From: Paenibacillus macerans
Lineage (GTDB): Bacteria > Bacillota > Bacilli > Paenibacillales > Paenibacillaceae
DNA: 64,000 nt
Direction of reading: 5' to 3'
NCBI RefSeq assembly: GCF_023715465.1
Contig: NZ_JAMBOE010000012.1
Location: 62,001 to 126,000 of the forward strand
Position numbers and translations under genes: made by a program. The notes below the pieces were generated by a model. It had not been told where the DNA came from and did not search any database. It worked only from the letters and a program-made list of their open reading frames with translations. Of the stretch, positions 1 to 7,990 are shown one piece after another (within the stretch, counting starts at the first letter, position 1; each line of letters starts with the position of its first letter).

Positions 1-1
1 C

Positions 2-694
2 TGGGGGGCACTGCTGTCCGGGCAAAGCTTTCAGGATAAGATTGAACGGAAAAACTCCCGCGGTGAAACGGTGTGGCTGGAGGCCACCTATATGCCGATA
101 TTTGATGAACAGGATTCCGAGATCATCGGCGTCTCCAAAGTCGCAACGGATATTACCAAACGCCAATTTGGCCTGTCCACTGTGGTTAAGGAATTGGAGA
201 AGACCTCCCAAGGCTTAAACCAGCGTGCCGAGGAGGGGATTAGCCGGAGCAGGGAACTGCTGCTCAGTGTGGACCGGATTGCTGAGTTTTCGGAGGATAA
301 CACCCTCACCCTTGAGGGGCTGCAGGAACAGGCCAAATCGATCCAGGGGATCGTGCAGACCATCCGTGATATTGCCTCACAGACCAACCTGCTCGCTTTA
401 AATGCAGCCATCGAGGCAGCCCATGCGGGTCCATACGGCAGAGGGTTTGATGTAGTAGCTACGGAGGTGCGCAAGCTGTCGGGCGAGGTGTCGGAATCCA
501 TCACCAAGGTGCAGAGCGCCATTAGCGGCATTACAAAAGAGATTTCCGAGATTTCAGACGGCATCGGCCGCGTCCAGTCTTCTACCGTGGAGAGCCAGCA
601 ACAGATACGAGTGACCATGGAAGACTTCAGCAGCATCGTGGACTCTGCCCAAAAACTAGATGAACAGGCCCGGAACGTTGCTGAAAATATATAA
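2..694 (+). CDS. PAS-containing methyl-accepting chemotaxis protein, C-terminal part
   Basis: The frame is open from the window edge, so the start codon lies upstream. The first ~50 codons read as the end of a PAS/PAC sensor domain ([13 protein letters not shown], then VATDITKR), followed directly by an MCP signalling domain. The conserved hairpin tip is clear ([20 protein letters not shown], then [15 protein letters not shown]). Proteins of this type relay a ligand or redox signal to CheA through CheW. No transmembrane segment is present in the visible part, so it could be a soluble PAS-MCP, but the N-terminus is not seen. A GC-rich hairpin follows the stop codon. Family assignment is secure; the ligand is unknown. 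Confidence 0.9.
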   Translation, partial: WGALLSGQSFQDKIERKNSRGETVWLEATYMPIFDEQDSEIIGVSKVATDITKRQFGLSTVVKELEKTSQGLNQRAEEGISRSRELLLSVDRIAEFSEDNTLTLEGLQEQAKSIQGIVQTIRDIASQTNLLALNAAIEAAHAGPYGRGFDVVATEVRKLSGEVSESITKVQSAISGITKEISEISDGIGRVQSSTVESQQQIRVTMEDFSSIVDSAQKLDEQARNVAENI

Positions 695-704
695 ATATGG
701 CATA

Positions 705-729
705 GTCCCCCCGACCAAGGGGGGATTTA
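705..729 (+). terminator. Hairpin after the chemoreceptor gene
   Basis: TCCCCCC (706-712) pairs perfectly with GGGGGGA (719-725) around a 6-base loop, 11 bases after the MCP stop codon. The following U-tract is short (TTTA), so termination efficiency is uncertain. Confidence 0.55.
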
Positions 730-759
730 CCCGCTACGGTGCGACTTAAGGAAGAGGGG

Positions 760-901
760 AACTCCCACGAAATGCAAAAGTGCAGTTCATTTCCGGTCAA
801 AAGCTGCTTTTTTATCGGATAGCCTCAAATGAGATGCACTTTTGCATTTCAATCGGACTGAAATGGGAGTTTACGGAGAATAGAATGCACTTTTGCAGTT
901 A
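760..901. repeat. Intergenic inverted and direct repeat unit of about 51 bp
   Basis: GAAATGCAAAAGTGCA at 769-784 is the exact reverse complement of TGCACTTTTGCATTTC at 835-850. A further copy, TGCACTTTTGCAGTT, lies at 886-900, 51 bp after the second. Flanking ACTCCCA (near 761) and TGGGAGT (near 864) extend the symmetry. The region lies between convergent genes, has no ORF, and can fold into a long hairpin. It has the architecture of the repeats at 6.8 and 31 kb but a different sequence. The last copy touches the 3' end of the lipoprotein gene. Confidence 0.7.
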
Positions 902-1612
902 TTTCTTTTGAAAGATATGGCCTGCTACCTCGCCAATTTCGATTTTTCCGTTACCGGATTGCGTAATGGTTGCATCTTGCGTCACATGGTCGATATTGAG
1001 ACTCCCGTCACCCACATGGATCTCGGCTGAGCCATTTACACGATCGATCTGAATATGTCCATTAATATTGTCAATGGTTACATCCGAACCGATATCGCGA
1101 ACTGTGATGTCGCCGTCCCGGTTATCGATTTCAAGCGGGCCGGATAGATTAGACACTTGAATATCGCCGTTAATATTGTCAATTTTGGCGCTGGACGATA
1201 GATCTGAAATGTGGATATTGCCGTCCCGATGTGACTTAATGGCCAGCTCAAGTTGGTTGGGAACTTTGATTTCCAGATCAACGGCCCCCGATCCCATAGC
1301 TAGAAATTGCCCTCTATACCGTGCATCTAAATAAGCGGTATCTTGCTGTGCTTCCAGCTTTAGCTCCAATTTGTCCATACGGACCCCGTTCGCCCTGGCA
1401 AGAGGAACAACCTCGATCCGATCGGAATCAGCATTACCCGTAATATGAATTTCCCCATTCCGATGGTCAATGACCAGCTTCGTTAGACCGTCCGCTTGTA
1501 GTTCCAGGTTCTTCGCAGCTGTCTCCGCTGATTCTTCTTTCGCCCCGCAGGCCGCAAGCAAAAGCAGGAACACTACAAATACGGCACTCTGCATTATTTT
1601 TACTCGGATCAT
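899..1612 (-). CDS. DUF4097-like beta-repeat lipoprotein
   Basis: The start at 1612 is chosen because a GGAG site lies 7 bases upstream and because it avoids running into the permease gene; the longer frame starts at 1672. The 237-residue product has a lipoprotein signal (hydrophobic stretch then LLAAC, lipidated Cys22). The rest is a regular beta-repeat of the type GDI-x-V-x-x-x-x-G-x-x-x-IDN recurring every ~16-18 residues. This resembles the putative-adhesin DUF4097 fold found next to peptide-sensing ABC systems. It is the last gene of a three-gene minus-strand operon behind the ABC ATPase and permease, so it probably acts at the membrane with that transporter. Its exact function is unknown. 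Confidence 0.75.
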   Translation of the reverse strand: MIRVKIMQSAVFVVFLLLLAACGAKEESAETAAKNLELQADGLTKLVIDHRNGEIHITGNADSDRIEVVPLARANGVRMDKLELKLEAQQDTAYLDARYRGQFLAMGSGAVDLEIKVPNQLELAIKSHRDGNIHISDLSSSAKIDNINGDIQVSNLSGPLEIDNRDGDITVRDIGSDVTIDNINGHIQIDRVNGSAEIHVGDGSLNIDHVTQDATITQSGNGKIEIGEVAGHIFQKK

Positions 1613-1661
1613 TTTTATTCTCCGTTTCTTTTTAGAAGTTTTTGCTCTGGAAATCCGCTTC

Positions 1662-2597
1662 TCAGACCACATCGCGTTTTACGAACAAGGGATACGATAT
1701 CAAATGCATGACGGCGATGTGGAGCACGATAAGGGCAAGAGAAAACCCTGCCGTTATCCCAGCAACCGAAGGATTTCCGTATAAAAATGGCGTAAGATCC
1801 GTATGTGAGAAAATGAAATATTTTGTCCAGGCCCACCCGTCCATTGCGATCGCGATAACAAACCCGGCCAAAGAGATAAGCAGGGAAATCACGATCGAGA
1901 AGGTCGTACTGCGAAAGGCGGCGGAAATCATGAAAGCAAGCGTAATTGCGATCAGCAGGAAGGGAATATTGAGCACATATCCTGCCAGTAAAGCCTGCAG
2001 TGTGGGGATTTCTCTTACAACCTGGTTTTTGACATAGAAATAGCTATCCGACAGTCCAGCGAAACCGAATATGAAACCTCCAAGGAGGACGGATGTGAGC
2101 AGGCCAACCGCGGTTAGAAACAGGCCGAATAGGATGGCGGCGGTGTACTTGGACAGATAGATTTTGGTCCGGCTCGCCGAACGGGTCAACAGCAGCTTAA
2201 TCGTGCCGGATACGAATTCGGCCGCTACGATTTCGCCGGCGATAATGACGGAGATCAAAGATGCCGCAAAAATGATATTCCGCACCTGATCTACCGCAAA
2301 GTTCCAGCCATTGGTGCTAGGCGGAATGTTTCGATCCAAGTGATATTGATTCAGCAGGATGTTCTTTTCGGCCTGTTTGATTTCAATCTTCAGCGCATCC
2401 GGTTTGGCGGCTTCTTTGCTGAGCTGCACATTTTCTTGTTCCAGCTCCGCTCTCCAATTGTCGCTCGCAGTGCCGCTGCCGGCTGTCCTCAAATTTACGA
2501 TTTGCATCAGCACGTATAGCAGTACGATAACAATCATCACCCACGTACGTTTCCGTTTATAAATCTTCATGTTTTCATTGCGAATGAATGGAATCAA
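1662..2597 (-). CDS. ABC-2 type transporter permease
   Basis: A 311-residue membrane protein. One N-terminal helix (TWVMIVIVLLYVLMQIV) is followed by an extracellular loop of ~75 residues and then about five further hydrophobic segments. The stretch AGEIVAAEFVSGTIKLLLTR is the typical ABC-2 motif after the second helix. Its ATG overlaps the stop of the ATPase gene (ATGA overlap at 2594-2597), indicating translational coupling. The pair resembles BcrAB/YhcHI-type transporters involved in antimicrobial-peptide export or resistance. The substrate cannot be told from sequence. Confidence 0.85.
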   Translation of the reverse strand: MIPFIRNENMKIYKRKRTWVMIVIVLLYVLMQIVNLRTAGSGTASDNWRAELEQENVQLSKEAAKPDALKIEIKQAEKNILLNQYHLDRNIPPSTNGWNFAVDQVRNIIFAASLISVIIAGEIVAAEFVSGTIKLLLTRSASRTKIYLSKYTAAILFGLFLTAVGLLTSVLLGGFIFGFAGLSDSYFYVKNQVVREIPTLQALLAGYVLNIPFLLIAITLAFMISAAFRSTTFSIVISLLISLAGFVIAIAMDGWAWTKYFIFSHTDLTPFLYGNPSVAGITAGFSLALIVLHIAVMHLISYPLFVKRDVV

Positions 2598-3505
2598 TGC
2601 TCTTCTCCTCCCGTTATCTCCATGAATTTGTCTTCCAGCGTCTGCTTGATTGTGTTCACACCATACACATTAATTCCAGCCGCCATTAGCTTTCGGCTAA
2701 TCTCGGGGATTTGTGTTTTGGGGATACTGACTTGGATATGCCGTTGATCCGTCGTGATTTCGTCACCCGACATGATCGTTTGCAGGATTTGCACCGCTAA
2801 ATCGGGCCGATCGACCTCGAATCGGACTTGGGTATGTTCGTCATCCGCTGTATCCGCTATTTTATGAACGTCAACCAGCTTCCCTTTTTGCAAAATCGCG
2901 ACGCGGTCGCACATCATTTCTATCTCGGATAACAGGTGGCTGGAGATCATAATTCCGACATCCTCCTTGTAGGCCAGATGTTTTAAATGGTTTCTCAACT
3001 CGCGGATACCAGCCGGATCGAGTCCATTGGTAGGTTCATCGAGTACCAGCAGGGCAGGCTTATGGACAAGCACGACGGCAAGGCCCAGGCGCTGCCGCAT
3101 GCCTAGAGAGTAGGTAGCCACTTTATCGTTGATGCTGTTCTTCAATCCAACGAGGGCAATGACTTCCCGGATCCTTGCTTCCGTTACGCCTGGCGTCATG
3201 CGTGAAAAGTGAAGCAAATTGTCGTAGCCTGATAAATATTTGTACAAATCCGGATTCTCCACGATGACACCAACATGTCTCATCGCTTGTTCGAAGTTCT
3301 TATGGGCGTCCACTCCGCCAATCAGCACTTGGCCGCCTGATTTGGACATGAGGCCGACAATCATGCGAATCGTCGTCGTTTTCCCAGCTCCGTTCGGCCC
3401 GAGGAGTCCCAGGATTTCTCCTTTCTGCAGATCCAGCGTTACCCGATCGACAATGGTCTTGTTTCCTATCCTTTTCGTGAGATCACGAACTTGCAGCAGC
3501 GACAA
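2594..3505 (-). CDS. ABC transporter ATP-binding protein, BcrA type
   Basis: A complete ABC ATPase: Walker A GPNGAGKTT, signature YSLGMRQRLG, Walker B LLVLDEPTNGLDP and H-loop SSHLL. A ~90-residue C-terminal extension is typical of drug and bacitracin exporters. The proposed start is TTG at 3505, preceded by AAAGGAG at good spacing. A longer frame to 3583 would add 26 residues without a ribosome-binding site. It forms an operon with the permease and lipoprotein and is divergent from the histidine kinase-response regulator at 3707, so the kinase plausibly controls this transporter (inference). Confidence 0.88.
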   Translation of the reverse strand: MSLLQVRDLTKRIGNKTIVDRVTLDLQKGEILGLLGPNGAGKTTTIRMIVGLMSKSGGQVLIGGVDAHKNFEQAMRHVGVIVENPDLYKYLSGYDNLLHFSRMTPGVTEARIREVIALVGLKNSINDKVATYSLGMRQRLGLAVVLVHKPALLVLDEPTNGLDPAGIRELRNHLKHLAYKEDVGIMISSHLLSEIEMMCDRVAILQKGKLVDVHKIADTADDEHTQVRFEVDRPDLAVQILQTIMSGDEITTDQRHIQVSIPKTQIPEISRKLMAAGINVYGVNTIKQTLEDKFMEITGGEEH

Positions 3506-3596
3506 TGCAACCACTCCTTTTAATAAAAATTGGAATGAGATATAATTTCCGTATTCTAATGGACTCATCTCAGCCATCCTCACCCTAACAGAACGG

Positions 3597-3644
3597 TTGT
3601 CATAAAGCCGAGTGACAAGGAGTCATAACCTGGCATGACAAGGA
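3597..3644. promoter_or_regulatory. Candidate response-regulator binding repeats
   Basis: In the region between the divergent ABC operon and the sensor-regulator gene, TGACAAGGA occurs at 3613-3621 and again at 3636-3644 (23 bp apart). An inverted TTGTCA lies at 3597-3602. TGAC/GTCA at 3613-3625 also forms a small inverted repeat. Spacing near two helical turns suits dimers of a NarL/LiaR-type regulator. Assignment is by position and repetition only. Confidence 0.4.
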
Positions 3645-3706
3645 AAATCGGGCTTGTTCAGAAGAGTTGTTGATCAATTCAATAAATAGGGAACGGAGTT
3701 GTATTC

Positions 3707-5491
3707 ATGCGGTTTTTTAACCTGAATCGGTGGTCATGGCAGGATTGGACTATGTTTGCTATCCGCATCCTATGGGTCGTTGGCGTGATCATTTTAATGT
3801 ATCAGGATCAGCCTGCCTTTCCTTTTTGGATGGTGTTTGTTCCTCTTCTGCTGTGCAATCTTATTCCCTTTTTATTTGTGAACGGCAACTACGTTTCCTA
3901 TCTGATTGCGGAATGCTTGTTTGCAGGCGGAGTATCCTTATTTCTTGCGTACGAACTTGGCTTGATCAGACTTTTTCCACCGGCACTCTTTACGATTGCT
4001 TTCTATAGCCGGGGCCGATCCCACTGGTACTCGCTGCCCGCCGCTGTGCTGCTGTTCGTTTTGAGCGCCGGAAATTCCGTCAGCTTGTCCATGTCACACT
4101 CTGTCATATGGCAGAGCTTATTTGACGCGCTTATCTTCTACAGCGTGAGTTTCGCCCTGCAAAAAGGAGCCTTGGCGATCAATGCCATCAAGCGAAAGCT
4201 GGCGTTGATCAAAGAGCAATATACGATTTTGGAGCAGTATTCCTCGCAAATTGAAAGAATGACGCTGTTGGAGGAGCGTTACCGCATGGCTCGCGAGCTG
4301 CATGATACGATGGGTCATACCTTTACTTCTTTGATCTTGGGGATGGAGACATTGAAGTCCCATATTCATTCGAATGAGGGAGAGGCCAAGCTGCGGGGGA
4401 TGCTTGAGCTGGCAAGAACGGGATTGGACGATATTCGCCGTCAGGTACATCAAATGGATCCGATCGAGGAGGCCCTGCCTTTGGATCGATCTCTGCTGCA
4501 GATGATAAATGAATTCAAGACGAACACCGGGATTCGAGTGGTGTTCCGCACGATGGGGGAACCTTACCCTGTAATGAAGCAGGTCAAGCTGGTTTTGTAT
4601 CGCTGTCTGCAGGAGGCTCTGACCAATGCCAGCCGTCATGGGCAGGCCAGCGTGATTCAAGTCCTTCTTCAATATGACCATGCGCAGGTGATGCTGCAAG
4701 TCCAGGATAACGGCAAGGGCGATGATCACCTTCAATATGGATTTGGTCTGACAGGCATGAAGGAGCGGCTGGCCCCCCTGCAAGGCAAGCTCTATATCCA
4801 TTCGCAAGCGGATGCGGGCACGATGGTAACCTGTACGATTCCCAATATAACTAATGAAGCAGAACAGAAGATCAAAATTTTGCTGGCGGATGACCAGCCC
4901 TTGATCCGTGAGAGCCTGCGGCTGCTGTTAGGGGAAGAAAAGGATTTTGTAATCGCGGTTGTTGGTGACGGCAAGCAGGCCATTGAATTTTGCGAGAAAA
5001 ATCTTCCCGACATTGTATTAATGGACATACATATGCCGGAAATGGATGGCATCGCAGCTACAAAATCCATAAAGGAGACGTGGCCAGACATTCGGATCAT
5101 CATGATTACGACGATCGAGGATGGTTCTTTGGCGTCTGAGGCGCTTCGTATCGGGGCGGAGGGATATTTGTTGAAATCAATACACCCCAAGGAGTTGGCG
5201 GCAACCATCCGGCTCATATACGGCGGGGGGACGATGATCTCGCAAGATGTAGCCCATCAACTATTCCAATCCGGGACGGGGGATAAGGCGCTGAATCCGT
5301 ACGAACTGACTGAACGGGAAATCGATGTTCTCCGGTGCCTGTCAGAAGGGAGCCGCAACAAAGAAATTGCCCAGAGGCTGCATCTGTCGGAAGGCACGGT
5401 ACGCAATTATATCTCCTCCATCTATCTGAAGCTGCAAGTGAACGGCCGTGAAGAAGCTATAGAGAAGGCAAGGGCCCAGTGTCTGACCTAG
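3707..5491 (+). CDS. One-piece sensor histidine kinase / NarL-type response regulator
   Basis: A 594-residue protein. Residues 1-~155 hold about five membrane segments, then a linker helix. A HisKA_3 dimerisation domain follows, with phospho-His at ~199 (MARELHDTMG). The HATPase domain has an N-box (ALTNASRHG, ~304) and G-boxes (DNGKGDD, GFGLTGMKERL). The reading frame continues without a stop into a receiver domain (ILLADDQPL ~391, phospho-Asp ~440 in VLMDIHMPEMDG, Lys in YLLKS) and a LuxR-type HTH (LTEREIDVL to ~570). In relatives such as LiaS/LiaR or DesK/DesR the two halves are separate genes, usually overlapping. A DNA-binding output tethered to a membrane kinase is unusual. It probably regulates the divergent ABC operon. 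Confidence 0.85.
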   Translation: MRFFNLNRWSWQDWTMFAIRILWVVGVIILMYQDQPAFPFWMVFVPLLLCNLIPFLFVNGNYVSYLIAECLFAGGVSLFLAYELGLIRLFPPALFTIAFYSRGRSHWYSLPAAVLLFVLSAGNSVSLSMSHSVIWQSLFDALIFYSVSFALQKGALAINAIKRKLALIKEQYTILEQYSSQIERMTLLEERYRMARELHDTMGHTFTSLILGMETLKSHIHSNEGEAKLRGMLELARTGLDDIRRQVHQMDPIEEALPLDRSLLQMINEFKTNTGIRVVFRTMGEPYPVMKQVKLVLYRCLQEALTNASRHGQASVIQVLLQYDHAQVMLQVQDNGKGDDHLQYGFGLTGMKERLAPLQGKLYIHSQADAGTMVTCTIPNITNEAEQKIKILLADDQPLIRESLRLLLGEEKDFVIAVVGDGKQAIEFCEKNLPDIVLMDIHMPEMDGIAATKSIKETWPDIRIIMITTIEDGSLASEALRIGAEGYLLKSIHPKELAATIRLIYGGGTMISQDVAHQLFQSGTGDKALNPYELTEREIDVLRCLSEGSRNKEIAQRLHLSEGTVRNYISSIYLKLQVNGREEAIEKARAQCLT

Positions 5492-5514
5492 GCGATTGTG
5501 CGTTAAGTAAAGTT

Positions 5515-5547
5515 GGAAGAGGTGGCGGGCTACCCTCCGTCCTCTTC
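5515..5547. other. Hairpin after the kinase-regulator gene; 5492-5710 otherwise without a clear gene
   Basis: GGAAGAGG (5515-5522) and CCTCTTCC (5540-5547) form an 8-bp inverted repeat 24 bases past the stop codon, but no U-run follows on either strand. The remaining bases to 5710 contain an open minus-strand frame running out of the reductase gene and short repeats of ATAGACCCG near 5651-5675. I do not recognise a product there. Confidence 0.4.
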
Positions 5548-5710
5548 CCTGTGCAAAAAATCTAAGTGATCAACCTCCTCGTTCAAAGGGCTTATTAACC
5601 CACTTACCCCTCTATCGTACAACATTCGTGCAAATGCTAAGGTTTCACCGCATAGACCCGTATAGACCCGCATATACCAATCCGTGAAACCAATGAATCC
5701 GTCCAGAGCT

Positions 5711-6235
5711 TTAATGTTTTTGTTGGAGGTTAATGGCATATCGCAGTTGAACCACGCCACCGCCGAGGGGCTTGCAGTCCAGCAATTCCACATGTTTGTA
5801 ACGGTAATGATCTTTGTCGATTAAAAGATTTAACCCTTTCCCTTCCAACACAGGCGCCACATTGAAGATTACTTCGTCTACCAGCCCTTGGCCCAGAAAC
5901 GCATTGTGAATGTCCGCGCCGCCGCTGATGAGAGCGGTGTGATGGCCTTTTTGCTGTAAGTAATTCAAGGCTTCCTCAGGCGATCTCACAACGGTCACTC
6001 CCGGGATTTCCGAGGCGCTTTTTGAAATCACAACGATATCGAGATCAGCAAAGGGCCCTCCGCCACCACCGTTTCCAGCCATACTTTCGAAAGTCCGGCG
6101 TCCAACGATGAAATTTCCCGCAGCTGTGGCGTTTGCCGCGAAGTCGGCTAGAGCCTCCTTTTTCGGCGGGTTTTCGGGACCCGATTGCGCATAATTGCCG
6201 TTAGCGGTTAAAGTTGCCCATAAAATAGTTTTCAT
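5711..6235 (-). CDS. Dihydrofolate reductase-like (RibD C-terminal family) oxidoreductase
   Basis: A 174-residue protein starting at 6235, chosen for GAGGAGG 8 bases upstream; a longer frame begins at 6277. It begins MKTILWATLTANG and carries the family signatures NFIVGRRTFESM, DIVVISKSAS and TALISGGADIHNAFL, ending with the beta-strand-rich C-terminus typical of the YwjB/YyaP/RibD_C family. These proteins use the DHFR fold with NADPH, but most have no proven substrate. It is divergent from an HxlR regulator 125 bases away, a common pairing in which the regulator controls the redox gene. Confidence 0.88.
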   Translation of the reverse strand: MKTILWATLTANGNYAQSGPENPPKKEALADFAANATAAGNFIVGRRTFESMAGNGGGGGPFADLDIVVISKSASEIPGVTVVRSPEEALNYLQQKGHHTALISGGADIHNAFLGQGLVDEVIFNVAPVLEGKGLNLLIDKDHYRYKHVELLDCKPLGGGVVQLRYAINLQQKH

Positions 6236-6360
6236 AGTAATGTTCCTCCTCAAGATTTGTTTCTGCCTTCGATTCACATCGTAATTGATCTATGGTACAT
6301 TTGAAAAGTAGTTACATTTAAGTGCAATAGTTTCAAAAAATGAACTATGGAGTGATAGTC

Positions 6361-6723
6361 ATGATGGATGAATCCTGTCCGGGCACCGTTGAGCCGATCT
6401 TGGAGATTTTGGATAGCAAATGGATGCTGCTTCTTTTGTTTGAGCTGTTTAATGGTACCCGCCGATTTGGGGAATTGCGCCGCAAGCTGCAGCCGATTAG
6501 CCCGAAAACGCTGACGGATCGCCTGCGGCTGTTAGAGGAAAAGGGAATCGTCACGCGGACGATTTTCCCAGGTGTACCGCTGCATGTCGAATACGAACTC
6601 ACCGAGGCAGGACAAGGAATGCAGCCGATTTTTGCCGCCATGTGGACTTGGACTCAGGAGTATGGGGGATATCTGCGGAAAGAGCCGAACGAGATGGGGC
6701 AAGAAGGAGAACAGGTAATGTGA
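6361..6723 (+). CDS. HxlR-family winged-helix transcriptional regulator
   Basis: The 120-residue product starts at ATG 6361, with GGAGTG 6 bases upstream; an ATG at 6340 lacks a site. The sequence has the HxlR pattern: Cys near the start (MMDESCPGTV), then ILDSKWMLLLLFEL, RRFGELRRKL, ISPKTLTDRLRLLEEKGIVTR, and a beta-wing ending VEYELTEAGQ. HxlR proteins often sense electrophiles or redox change through the N-terminal cysteine. Divergent placement suggests control of the RibD/DHFR-like gene (inference). Confidence 0.9.
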   Translation: MMDESCPGTVEPILEILDSKWMLLLLFELFNGTRRFGELRRKLQPISPKTLTDRLRLLEEKGIVTRTIFPGVPLHVEYELTEAGQGMQPIFAAMWTWTQEYGGYLRKEPNEMGQEGEQVM

Positions 6724-6816
6724 TTATTGCGAAGGACAGTGTTGTATAAGTATAGACGGAGAACATTAAAAAACGCTCAACCTAGAGATCGGCGCTTAAC
6801 GGCCAACTACTGGAAC

Positions 6817-7015
6817 GGCCACATGTGGCCTCCAAAAATAGCGGAACTTTATGTACTTATTATCCGGAGCCTAGCATGTTAATCCCCATTAGCGGATTTT
6901 TTTGTCCTTATTTTCCTATGAATGGTCTAGAGCCCGGGCATTTCCTAGTGATTTGAGAAAATAGCGACATAAATTTCCTCTATTTACCCTAAATTACCGG
7001 ATATCTCCGGAATAA
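6817..7015. repeat. Intergenic repeat block (TAGCGGA-N-TCCTTATT family)
   Basis: The 400-bp gap 6724-7122 holds no gene. TAGCGGAAC...GTACTTATT starts at 6839, TAGCGGATT...GTCCTTATT at 6890 (51 bp later), and a weaker copy TAGCGACAT...CCTCTATT at 6962. A perfect palindrome GGCCACATGTGGCC (6817-6830) and a near-palindrome around CCGGATATCTCCGG (6998-7011) frame them. The core (TA[GA]CGGA, 8-9 variable bases, then CTTATT) matches the block at 30973-31156, so it is a dispersed family. Confidence 0.7.
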
Positions 7016-7122
7016 CGCCATTTTTTGTTCTTATGTTTTTGGTTGGAGTTTCTTAGTCAACCTGGTTTTTGCAGATTTTATGGACGCAATAGAAAAGAGC
7101 GCAGAGAAAGAGGGATTCTAGA

Positions 7123-7803
7123 ATGGGATTCTCGGAGGATCACAAAGATATCTCGCCGGAGCCGTACGATGAGAAAAAAGAGAAGCTGCGGAAATACAAG
7201 ATACTCAATGCTTTTGCCCGTAAGGGGGAGACGGTGTTGGCCGGTTCCTCGTTGATGGAATTTTTCCCGATTAACGAGCTGCAGCAGACGCTGGAGGGCC
7301 GGTATTGCATTTATAATCGCGGCATCGCCGGCTATGTCACGGCGGAATTGTTGGAGCCTCAAGCGATGGAGACGTGTATTTTCGAGCTGGAACCTTCGAA
7401 ACTGTTTATTAATATCGGAACCAACGACATCAGTGCCCCGGAATACAGATTGGAGCGTCTGATTGCGAACTATGACGAAATTCTGACCCGCATCAAAACA
7501 AGACTGCCGGATTGCAAGGTTTACGTTATGGCGTATTACCCCGTTAATGTCGAGGCGGAATTTCCATTGGTACCGAAAGAAAGTATGGAGGAAATCTTCC
7601 GCAGAAGAACCAACGCGGCGATTTGGGAAGCAAATCTGGCAGTCCAGCAACTGGCTATAAATCACGGCTATGAATATATTGACGTGAACGACGGGCTGAC
7701 GGATGCACAGGGGAGTCTAAAAGCGGAATTCGCGGTAGACGGAATTCATATGCTGGCTAACGGCTATGCCGTCGTGTTGCGCAATCTGCTGGAATATCTG
7801 TAG
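7123..7803 (+). CDS. SGNH/GDSL-type hydrolase
   Basis: A 226-residue intracellular protein with the four SGNH blocks: Ser nucleophile in LAGSSLMEFF, Gly in YNRGIAGYVT, Asn in INIGTNDI, and the Asp-His pair in AVDGIHML near the C-terminus. There is no signal peptide. A GAGGG site sits just before the ATG. The family covers lipases, acyl-esterases and acetyl-xylan or peptidoglycan esterases; the substrate is unknown. The gene stands alone, with repeats upstream and about 190 bp downstream before the CDF transporter. Confidence 0.88.
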   Translation: MGFSEDHKDISPEPYDEKKEKLRKYKILNAFARKGETVLAGSSLMEFFPINELQQTLEGRYCIYNRGIAGYVTAELLEPQAMETCIFELEPSKLFINIGTNDISAPEYRLERLIANYDEILTRIKTRLPDCKVYVMAYYPVNVEAEFPLVPKESMEEIFRRRTNAAIWEANLAVQQLAINHGYEYIDVNDGLTDAQGSLKAEFAVDGIHMLANGYAVVLRNLLEYL

Positions 7804-7990
7804 CACCGCTCCATTGCATATGCCGCTTTTTGCCTTTCGGCAAAAAAATTAGCCGCCCGTCAAAGTATTGCTCGTTTCTTATAATGTATGACCCGGCTTA
7901 AAACGTTTCTCTAGACCCACTCGGAATCCGTTTGCTATTCTTTTTAAGTATTGATTATCCGGATGCTTAAGACAAGAGTGGGGGAACGAA

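Noticed and set aside
5530-5793. 87-residue minus-strand frame downstream of the reductase
   Set aside because: It overlaps the reductase 3' end in another frame, has no ribosome-binding site and no recognised family; possibly a remnant but not supportable.
7829-7851. TTTTTGCC/GGCAAAAA hairpin after the SGNH hydrolase gene as a terminator
   Set aside because: The T-run is on the 5' side and the A-run on the 3' side on both strands, the opposite of an intrinsic terminator.
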